A stretch of 36,723 bases of DNA from Candidatus Omnitrophota bacterium (GTDB lineage: Bacteria > Omnitrophota > Gorgyraeia > Gygaellales > Profunditerraquicolaceae). Below are positions 31,498 to 36,723 of this stretch, one piece after another. Below the pieces are notes generated by a model. The model ran no database searches. It was given only the letters and a program-made list of their open reading frames with translations, and had not been told where the DNA came from. Location of the stretch: contig JADHYK010000005.1 of the NCBI GenBank assembly GCA_016782485.1, forward strand, positions 1 to 36,723, written 5' to 3'. A program made the translations under genes and the position numbers. Positions within the stretch are counted from its first letter, which is position 1. The number at the start of each line of letters is the position of its first letter.

Positions 31498-32304
31498 CTA
31501 CCTCATCAGGCCTGTGTTCATGTTTCCGCTGCGATAACCCTCTAAATCCAAAGTGATACAATTATATCCTAATTTTTTTAATCTGTCGACTATTTGATTA
31601 CTCTTTGTTATCAGGCGCGCTATATCGCTCTTTGAGACCTCTATCCGGCAATAATTATCGTAATCCCTTACCCTGACCTGCCTGAACCCCATTTTTTTTA
31701 TAATAATTTCCGCCCGGTTAATGCGCTTTAATAATTGCGCAGAGATTTTTCTGCCGTAGGGGATGCGTGATGCCAGGCAGGCCAGGGCCGGCTTGTCCCA
31801 GGTCTTAAGCCCAAGATTTTTACTTAAGCTGCGGATCTCCTGCTTGGTAAGGCCTGCCTCTGCCAGCGGTGAACGTACCTTAAACCTTTCTTTAGCTATA
31901 TTGCCGGGCCTGAAGTCAGAGGCATCGGAAATATTACTGGCATCCGCCACAAAATTAAAATTAAGCTGCGCGGCAATTTTTTTTAACCTGCCGAAGAGCT
32001 CTTTTTTGCAAAAATAACAGCGGTCAGGCGGATTACTGACGAAGCGGCGGTCCCTTAATTCATCTGTCCTGATTATTTTATGCCTGACCCCTAAACGCCT
32101 GGACATGGCTTTAGCAAAAGTGAATTCTTCTTTAGGATAGGTGGCTGAATCCGCGGTCACCGCCAGGAGTTTGTCTTTCGGCAGTATATCCGAGGCAATT
32201 TTCAAAAGGAAACTGCTGTCTGTCCCCCCTGAAAAAGCAACCAGGCAGGAATGCATGCCTGAAATAATTTTCTTTAGTCTGGTTAATTTTTTTTGCAGGG
32301 CCAT
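31498..32304 (-). CDS. larE: LarE-like ATP-dependent sulfur transferase (three-cysteine form)
   Basis: A 268-residue PP-loop enzyme. The PP-loop SGGTDSS lies at 25-31. C176 in KPALACLASRIPYG matches the sulfur-donating cysteine position of Lactobacillus LarE. In addition C96 and C99 (RCYFCK) give a set of three cysteines; family members with three are reported to bind a [4Fe-4S] cluster instead of sacrificing their cysteine sulfur. LarB and LarC, the partners in nickel-pincer cofactor synthesis, are absent from the window. The role in this sulfur cluster is open. It has 4 bp to the next gene on each side. Confidence 0.88.
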   Translation of the reverse strand: MALQKKLTRLKKIISGMHSCLVAFSGGTDSSFLLKIASDILPKDKLLAVTADSATYPKEEFTFAKAMSRRLGVRHKIIRTDELRDRRFVSNPPDRCYFCKKELFGRLKKIAAQLNFNFVADASNISDASDFRPGNIAKERFKVRSPLAEAGLTKQEIRSLSKNLGLKTWDKPALACLASRIPYGRKISAQLLKRINRAEIIIKKMGFRQVRVRDYDNYCRIEVSKSDIARLITKSNQIVDRLKKLGYNCITLDLEGYRSGNMNTGLMR

Positions 32305-32307
32305 CTT

Positions 32308-32715
32308 TTAGAAATGCACTTCCATAGCGCGGGTGGGGCAGATTTTAACGCAGAGCTCGCAGGCGATACATTTATCATTATAAAAATGGACCTTACGAGT
32401 TTTGGGGTCAACCACCAGGGCCTCGGTAGGACAGATCGGAACACATACCCCGCAATCAGTGCATTTGATGTCGTTACGCGTTACATCCTGGCTTAGGGGC
32501 TGAATCTTTACCCCGCAGGACTTCAAATACTCAATACCTCTATTGAAATTCTCCTTTTTGCCCGATAGCTCCAGAACCATCAGTCCCTCTTCCTGCGGAG
32601 TAACATGCGCTTTTAGGATATTGAACTTTAAATCAAAATCCTTTACCAGTTTATAGACGATCGGCTGGTCCACCATCCGGCGGGGAAAGTGTAAAACTAT
32701 TTTTTGGGAAGTCAT
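32308..32715 (-). CDS. NIL-domain ferredoxin (homocysteine synthesis partner)
   Basis: A 135-residue protein: NIL domain (about 1-76, starting QKIVLHFPRRMVDQPIVYKL) and two [4Fe-4S] motifs, CTDCGVCVPICP and CIACELCVKICP. In methanogens the matching protein works with the DUF39 protein to make homocysteine from aspartate semialdehyde and sulfide. The gene lies next to the DUF39 gene, as in those genomes, with 15 bp between. Confidence 0.92.
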   Translation of the reverse strand: MTSQKIVLHFPRRMVDQPIVYKLVKDFDLKFNILKAHVTPQEEGLMVLELSGKKENFNRGIEYLKSCGVKIQPLSQDVTRNDIKCTDCGVCVPICPTEALVVDPKTRKVHFYNDKCIACELCVKICPTRAMEVHF

Positions 32716-32730
32716 CTTTTCTCCTTCTAT

Positions 32731-33942
32731 TTATATAATCGGCCTTTCCTTAAGCGGTTTAAAAGCATACCCTGACTCAGCGCCCGGCAATGGTGCCACC
32801 GGTTCACTCAGGAGAAAATCCCCTTTCTTAATCCAGGACTTTAACTCCTCGGAAATTTCGCGCGCCTTGGAGTAACTGGAGAGGTTACCCGTAGCCACCT
32901 GTTTACCCTGAACAGCAATCTTGCCGGATTTTAACTGGGCATAATTAACCTCGCCTAAAGAACCGGATATGCCCTGCGGATAACTGGAGCTATAATCCAC
33001 AATCTGGGCATATATCTCCTCGTCGGAAATAGCGGCGAATTTAATCGCCTGTTCATCCAAGACAGGTATAGGAACGCCCATGCCTACTATTAAACTCACA
33101 CCGTAACCTAACATGCTGGTACCCACCAGCCATTCCGGCTTCATCTGTTTTAAGTCCCCGATTACGGCAATCGTGCCTGCAGGGGATTTCGGGATGCCGT
33201 TTTCACCTCTGGGGGCTACCGGATTATGCTGGGTGCCCTGCCAGGCAACGTAACCAATCCCTCCCCCTAAGAATATCTTTGTCCCGATGCCGATTGTCCT
33301 GTAATATGGGTCCTTTAAAAGCGGGGAAAGCTGCCCTGCCGAACAATAGTTGGCATTACCCAGGTTGGGCTTTAAGGTACCCATATAGGTATGGATACTC
33401 TTATCCGATAAATTAACCGCGACATTATAATTCTGGTAACAGTTGCGCATATTAAACAATACCGCTTCATTTAAATCCCTTATATTAACTAAAGTTTCCA
33501 GCTTCCTGCGCGGATAGCAATCCGTGCCATAGGTAGTGGCCACCAGCCGGATATCCTTGCCGGCAACTATTTCGTTGATTACATGCCCGCCGCCGTATTT
33601 AAATTCACCCGGATAGACTTTATTGCGCGGGTCATCATCAGGCACGGCGGTTGCACCCAGATAAATATCCACTGCCGCAAAACCGGCATAAACCAGCACA
33701 TCGTTAAGAGTACAGGTCCCCCCGCCTAATTTTATCTTGGGCTTGGAATGGCCGATATTAAAATATGCTCCGGAAGAACACATCGGGCCAAAGGTCCCGG
33801 TAGTAACCACATCCACCTCTTCGGCAGCTTTTTTAGCGCCTTTTTTGGCTACTAATTCTATTACTTCCTCGGCGGTAAGCGCAACAACTTCGCCCTTTTT
33901 AATTTTATCGTTTATCTGCTTTATGGTCCTCATTATCCTCAT
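32731..33942 (-). CDS. Homocysteine-forming protein (DUF39/HcyBio; L-aspartate semialdehyde sulfurtransferase)
   Basis: A 403-residue protein of the HcyBio family, thought to insert sulfide sulfur into aspartate semialdehyde to give homocysteine without homoserine activation. Conserved Cys55 in GPMCSSGAYFN and Cys142 in GTDCYPRRKLE correspond in position to the cysteines found essential in the Methanosarcina protein. Other blocks are GGGTCTLND, LGATAVPDDDPRN and GGGIGYVAWQGTQHNP. No CBS domain is attached. The start is either ATG 33942 (3 bp after AGGAGG) or ATG 33933 (12 bp). Confidence 0.9.
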   Translation of the reverse strand: MRIMRTIKQINDKIKKGEVVALTAEEVIELVAKKGAKKAAEEVDVVTTGTFGPMCSSGAYFNIGHSKPKIKLGGGTCTLNDVLVYAGFAAVDIYLGATAVPDDDPRNKVYPGEFKYGGGHVINEIVAGKDIRLVATTYGTDCYPRRKLETLVNIRDLNEAVLFNMRNCYQNYNVAVNLSDKSIHTYMGTLKPNLGNANYCSAGQLSPLLKDPYYRTIGIGTKIFLGGGIGYVAWQGTQHNPVAPRGENGIPKSPAGTIAVIGDLKQMKPEWLVGTSMLGYGVSLIVGMGVPIPVLDEQAIKFAAISDEEIYAQIVDYSSSYPQGISGSLGEVNYAQLKSGKIAVQGKQVATGNLSSYSKAREISEELKSWIKKGDFLLSEPVAPLPGAESGYAFKPLKERPII

Positions 33943-33954
33943 CCCCCTCCTAAG

Positions 33955-34179
33955 TTATAGCGCAATAACCTGCTTTACTTCAGGAACTTCTTCTTTTAAC
34001 ACCCTCTCCACACCCATCTTTAAAGTCATCGAACTCATCGGGCAGGAGCCACAGGCGCCGGTAAGTTTTAATTTTACTACGCCATCATCGCTGACATCCA
34101 CCAGCTCAATGTTACCGCCGTCAGCCATCAGCATCGGGCGGACTTTTTCCAGCGCCTTCTCCACTTTCTCTCTGATCAT
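33955..34179 (-). CDS. nfu: Nfu-type iron-sulfur carrier (NifU C-terminal domain)
   Basis: A 74-residue Fe-S scaffold or carrier. The diagnostic motif [18 protein letters not shown] holds the CxxC that coordinates a shared [4Fe-4S] cluster. The N-terminus [16 protein letters not shown] is typical. It lies between cysK and the DUF39 gene, with copy B of the palindromic repeat just upstream and GGAGG as ribosome-binding site. Confidence 0.95.
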   Translation of the reverse strand: MIREKVEKALEKVRPMLMADGGNIELVDVSDDGVVKLKLTGACGSCPMSSMTLKMGVERVLKEEVPEVKQVIAL

Positions 34180-34192
34180 TGGATCCCTCCGC

Positions 34193-34297
34193 TTTTATAC
34201 ATTCGCGGCTACAAAACCGCAGCCTTCAGGTTGCGTATGGAGTGTAGCCGCTCAGTATTCCGCTCCGGGAAACTGCAGGTTTGAAGCCCGCGGAGCT
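34193..34297 (-). repeat. Two-hairpin repeat element, copy B, between cysK and nfu
   Basis: Same layout as copy A in mnmA, read on the minus strand. The shared core GGAGCGGAATACTGAGCGGC is at 34247-34266. Stem 1 pairs GCTCC (34292-34296) with GGAGC (34262-34266). Stem 2 pairs GCGGCTACA with TGTAGCCGC (34243-34251 and 34205-34213). The loops differ from copy A while both stems stay paired. It fills the whole intergenic gap, starting directly after the cysK stop. Confidence 0.8.
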
Positions 34298-35224
34298 TCA
34301 TTCTTTGAATAATTCGGTACTTAAATACCGCTCTCCCGTATCCGGCAGTATTACAACAATCAACTTACCTTTATTTTCCTGCCGTGATGCCGCCTGCAGC
34401 GCTGCAAAGGCCGCCGCACCCGAAGAGATACCCGCCAATAACCCCTCTTCTCTAACCAATCTTAGGGCTGTGGCAATGGCGTCGTCATTGGATACCTGGA
34501 TTACTTCATCAATAATACCTTTATTCAGGACTTCGGGGATAAAGCCCGCGCCGATACCCTGAATCTTATGCGTACCGGGCTTTCCTCCGGACAATACCGG
34601 GGAATCTTTGGGTTCCACCGCTATTGACCTGAAGGAAGGCTTCTTTTTCTTAATCACCTCACTTATGCCGGTGATCGTACCGCCGGTCCCTACTCCCGCT
34701 ACTAAAATATCGACCTTACCATCAGTGTCGTCCCAGATTTCTCTGGCGGTAGCACGGCGATGGATTTCAGGGTTAGCTTCATTTTTAAACTGTTGCGGCA
34801 TAAAATAACCTCTTCCTTTTTGAACCAGCTCTTCTGCCTTCTTGATTGCGCCGCTCATGCCCTCTGTGCCCGCAGTTAAGATAATCTCTGCGCCGAAGGC
34901 AGTCAGTAACTTTCGACGCTCGATACTCATTGTCTCCGGCATAGTCAGAATTAATTTATACCCCTTGACGGCGCAGACAAAGGCAAGACCGATCCCCGTA
35001 TTGCCCGAGGTCGGCTCAACGATAGTCGTATCTTTTGTAATTTTCCCCTCTTTTTCCGCCTGTTCAATCATGCTCAGGCCTATCCTGTCTTTAACCGAGC
35101 CGGCGGGGTTAAAATACTCCAACTTTGCTGCCACCATGGCAGGGTTATCTTTATTGATTTTGTTCAACATCACCAAAGGAGTATTACCGATTAATTCCGT
35201 AATGTCTTTCGCGATCTTCGGCAT
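34298..35224 (-). CDS. cysK: Cysteine synthase A (O-acetylserine sulfhydrylase)
   Basis: A PLP enzyme of 308 residues making cysteine from O-acetylserine and sulfide. The start NTPLVML, PLP lysine K45 in [10 protein letters not shown], the substrate loop TSGNTG (72-77), and [12 protein letters not shown] are intact. It follows the Rrf2-type regulator by 15 bp, typical of CymR/IscR-linked cysteine genes. Confidence 0.95.
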   Translation of the reverse strand: MPKIAKDITELIGNTPLVMLNKINKDNPAMVAAKLEYFNPAGSVKDRIGLSMIEQAEKEGKITKDTTIVEPTSGNTGIGLAFVCAVKGYKLILTMPETMSIERRKLLTAFGAEIILTAGTEGMSGAIKKAEELVQKGRGYFMPQQFKNEANPEIHRRATAREIWDDTDGKVDILVAGVGTGGTITGISEVIKKKKPSFRSIAVEPKDSPVLSGGKPGTHKIQGIGAGFIPEVLNKGIIDEVIQVSNDDAIATALRLVREEGLLAGISSGAAAFAALQAASRQENKGKLIVVILPDTGERYLSTELFKE

Positions 35225-35239
35225 CTTAGGTCTCCCTCT

Positions 35240-35680
35240 TTAAATTTGATAACTTATTGTGCAGTCTGAATCCTCTATTTTCTTCAGCAGGTCTTCAAAG
35301 GTAATATTGTCAATAATCCCGCAGGTTGCCTTATTCACCCACTGCCAGACCTCCCTCAAAACACAGTTATAAATGCTGTTGCAGCCCTGATAGTTTTTAG
35401 ATACGCAGGCGATAGGCTCAATAGGGCCTTCAATGAAACGGATAACTTCGCCTAACTTTATCCCTGAGGGCTCTTTTGCCAGGAGATAACCACCGACCTT
35501 CCCGCGCCTGCTTTCTACGAATCCCCCTCTTTTTAAATCCAGGAGTATCTGCTCCAGGAATTTAATCGGGATATCCGCACGCTTGGCTAAATCATGGATG
35601 GTAACCGGGCTATTGCCGTAATGCCTGGCCAGGTCAAGTATGGTTTTTAAAGCGTAATCGCCCTTATAAGTTATCTTCAT
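35240..35680 (-). CDS. Rrf2-family transcriptional regulator (IscR/CymR-like)
   Basis: A 146-residue winged-helix regulator. The DNA-binding part has ILDLARHYGNSPVTIHDLAK and DIPIKFLEQILLDLKRGGFVESRRGKVGGYLL. Three cysteines in ACVSKNYQGC and YNCVLREVW (C-x7-C-x5-C) resemble the [Fe-S] ligands of IscR, whereas CymR usually lacks them. It probably senses Fe-S or cysteine status and controls its own operon, which starts with cysK. The promoter overlaps an inverted repeat. Confidence 0.92.
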   Translation of the reverse strand: MKITYKGDYALKTILDLARHYGNSPVTIHDLAKRADIPIKFLEQILLDLKRGGFVESRRGKVGGYLLAKEPSGIKLGEVIRFIEGPIEPIACVSKNYQGCNSIYNCVLREVWQWVNKATCGIIDNITFEDLLKKIEDSDCTISYQI

Positions 35681-35682
35681 AT

Positions 35683-35720
35683 GTATTCTCTATAATCCCT
35701 ATTGTATTAGTAGAGTATAC
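35683..35720. promoter_or_regulatory. Inverted repeat over the rrf2 -10 region, likely autoregulatory operator
   Basis: GTATTCTCTA (35683-35692) and TAGAGTATAC (35711-35720) are complementary with one mismatch, 18 bp apart. The right half contains the -10 box, and the left half ends 2 bp before the ATG. A dimeric regulator bound here would block transcription. Confidence 0.5.
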
Positions 35721-35741
35721 CTAAGAAATAAAAATTGTCAA
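35714..35741 (-). promoter_or_regulatory. Promoter of the rrf2-cysK sulfur operon
   Basis: TTGACA (35736-35741), 16-bp spacer, TATACT (35714-35719); AT-rich upstream tract. The leader is about 26 nt. Confidence 0.85.
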
Positions 35742-35779
35742 GTATTTTATTAATATTTTTATAAATAGGCGGGAGAGGG

Positions 35780-36679
35780 CTAAAATTTATGCCGGGCAAG
35801 ATAACGGAAGGCACTCAGCGCGGCTTTAGAGCCCTCGCCTGCGGCGATAATAATCTGTTTTTCCGGGACGTCGGTAACGTCCCCGGCAGCGAATACGCCG
35901 GCAAGGTTAGTTTCATTCCTGCAATTCACTTTGATTTCACCGGTTTCGTTCTTATCTATATCTTTGGTAAACTCCGAGTTGGGCACCAGGCCGATCTCCA
36001 CAAATATTCCCTGGACAGCAATGGTCTTCTCTTCGGCGCCCTGCCTTAATTTAATTCCATTGACAAATTGATCCCCGAGAATGGCCTCCACCCTGGAGTC
36101 ATTCAATATGGCGGCACGATCTCTGACCTGCTCCTGCATTACCGGGTCGGCACTGAGTGCGGGATTAATATTGATTATGCTTACCTGCCTGGCTATTTTT
36201 ATTAATTGTATGGCTGCATCCAAAGCAGAATTCCCTCCGCCGATAACCGCAACATCCTTGCCGGCAAATAAAGGGCCGTCGCAGGTAGCGCAATAAGTCA
36301 ACCCTTTGTTCTTAAATTCTTTTTCTCCGGGCACGCCCAGCTCCTTCGACTTCTTGCCTGAAGCAATAATTACCGTACGGGCCTCATATTCTGCCTTATC
36401 GGTTTTTAATACAACTTTATTACCGGCCTTCTTGAGCTCTTTGGCAGATTCACCCTCTTTTACAGCTATATTGAACTTGCGCATATGCTCTTCGAATTTC
36501 GCTGCCAATTCCGGGCCGGAGATAAACTGATAGCCGGTATAATTTTGGACCTCGCCGCTCCAGTTGGTCTGGCCGCCGATGTCTCCTGAGATTAGCAGAA
36601 AATCCATTTTCTTGCGGGCGGCATACACTGCAGCAGTAATGCCGGCGGGGCCGGCGCCTATAATAATCAGATCAAGCAT
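35780..36679 (-). CDS. trxB: Thioredoxin reductase
   Basis: A 299-residue FAD/NAD(P)H disulfide reductase. The FAD motif GAGPAGITAAVYAARK (8-23), the redox pair C130-x2-C133 in CATCDG, the NAD(P) motif GGGNSALDAA (147-156), and the closing FAAGDVTD are intact. Nucleotide preference is unclear; the residues after the second Rossmann motif are not the classical NADPH set. The partial gene upstream may be its thioredoxin. Confidence 0.93.
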   Translation of the reverse strand: MLDLIIIGAGPAGITAAVYAARKKMDFLLISGDIGGQTNWSGEVQNYTGYQFISGPELAAKFEEHMRKFNIAVKEGESAKELKKAGNKVVLKTDKAEYEARTVIIASGKKSKELGVPGEKEFKNKGLTYCATCDGPLFAGKDVAVIGGGNSALDAAIQLIKIARQVSIININPALSADPVMQEQVRDRAAILNDSRVEAILGDQFVNGIKLRQGAEEKTIAVQGIFVEIGLVPNSEFTKDIDKNETGEIKVNCRNETNLAGVFAAGDVTDVPEKQIIIAAGEGSKAALSAFRYLARHKF

Positions 36680-36681
36680 AT

Positions 36682-36723
36682 TTACTGGAGGCCTAATGCG
36701 GATTTTATCTTTTCTTTATCAAA
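36682..36723 (-). CDS. 3' end of an upstream gene (partial)
   Basis: Minus-strand frame ending in FDKEKIKSALGLQ and a TAA stop two bases before the trxB start. Only 13 codons are in the window. A thioredoxin-like protein would fit the context but cannot be shown. Confidence 0.35.
   Translation of the reverse strand, partial: FDKEKIKSALGLQ

Noticed and set aside
33737-34312. A 191-codon open frame on the plus strand
   Set aside because: It runs antisense to the DUF39 and nfu genes, which have strong family motifs, and its translation is low-complexity Ser/Thr/Pro with no recognisable domain.

Overview
The window reads as one stretch of a Gram-negative anaerobe's chromosome. Every convincing gene lies on the minus strand, so transcription runs from high to low coordinates. 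Several things fit an uncultured PVC-type lineage such as Omnitrophota: short lipoproteins of DUF3568 type, a TonB-dependent outer-membrane receptor, a membrane-bound hydrogenase with an Mrp-like antiporter, and an archaeal/anaerobe-type homocysteine pathway (DUF39 plus NIL-ferredoxin). The taxonomic call is inference; no rRNA or marker protein is present to settle it.

From the upstream (right) end: a thioredoxin reductase (36.7-35.8 kb) follows a cut-off gene. Next comes a sulfur operon headed by an Rrf2-family repressor with a strong promoter and an inverted repeat over its own -10: rrf2, cysK, nfu, DUF39 homocysteine-forming protein, NIL-ferredoxin, a LarE-like sulfur transferase, a NifS/IscS desulfurase, birA and a GNAT/FemAB-like protein (35.7-28.2 kb). 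A TonB-dependent receptor and a cold-shock protein with a long leader follow. Then come mnmA-nadA-rluA, a 523-bp gap filled by two large palindromes, and uppP-pfkB-yqeY.

The centrepiece, 20.3-8.1 kb, is an 18-gene cluster for a group 4 membrane-bound [NiFe]-hydrogenase. It starts with an electron-input module (a HydB/AsrA-like iron-sulfur protein, a HydG/AsrB-like FAD/NAD(P) reductase and a polyferredoxin). This is followed by the membrane anchor, small subunit, NuoC-like subunit and catalytic large subunit, then a PhoU-like protein, a stand-alone antiporter subunit, and a full Mrp-type set (MbhDE-like, B, C, D, E, F, G) closed by a NuoI-like ferredoxin. A near-consensus Rex-type operator precedes the first gene. 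The architecture suggests H2/NAD(P)H/ferredoxin redox chemistry coupled to Na+ or H+ translocation. A HycI-type maturation protease sits 13 kb downstream at 1.2-1.6 kb.

Below the hydrogenase are an MFS exporter, a peptidoglycan-binding lipoprotein, and a roughly 310-nt structured RNA with its own promoter and terminator and partial resemblance to the c-di-GMP-I (GEMM) riboswitch. After these come a GH1 glycosidase, a cNMP-binding/ParA-like/patatin three-domain protein, two small lipoproteins, a MazG-like protein, a PC4-like protein, the HycI protease and phosphatidylserine synthase.

The least expected structure is a family of palindromic repeats. A two-hairpin element of about 105 bp occurs twice, once in frame inside mnmA and once between nfu and cysK, with covarying stems. 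Another palindrome sits in frame inside the patatin gene. Further palindromes lie in front of hycI, beside mnmA/csp and in the uppP-rluA gap.
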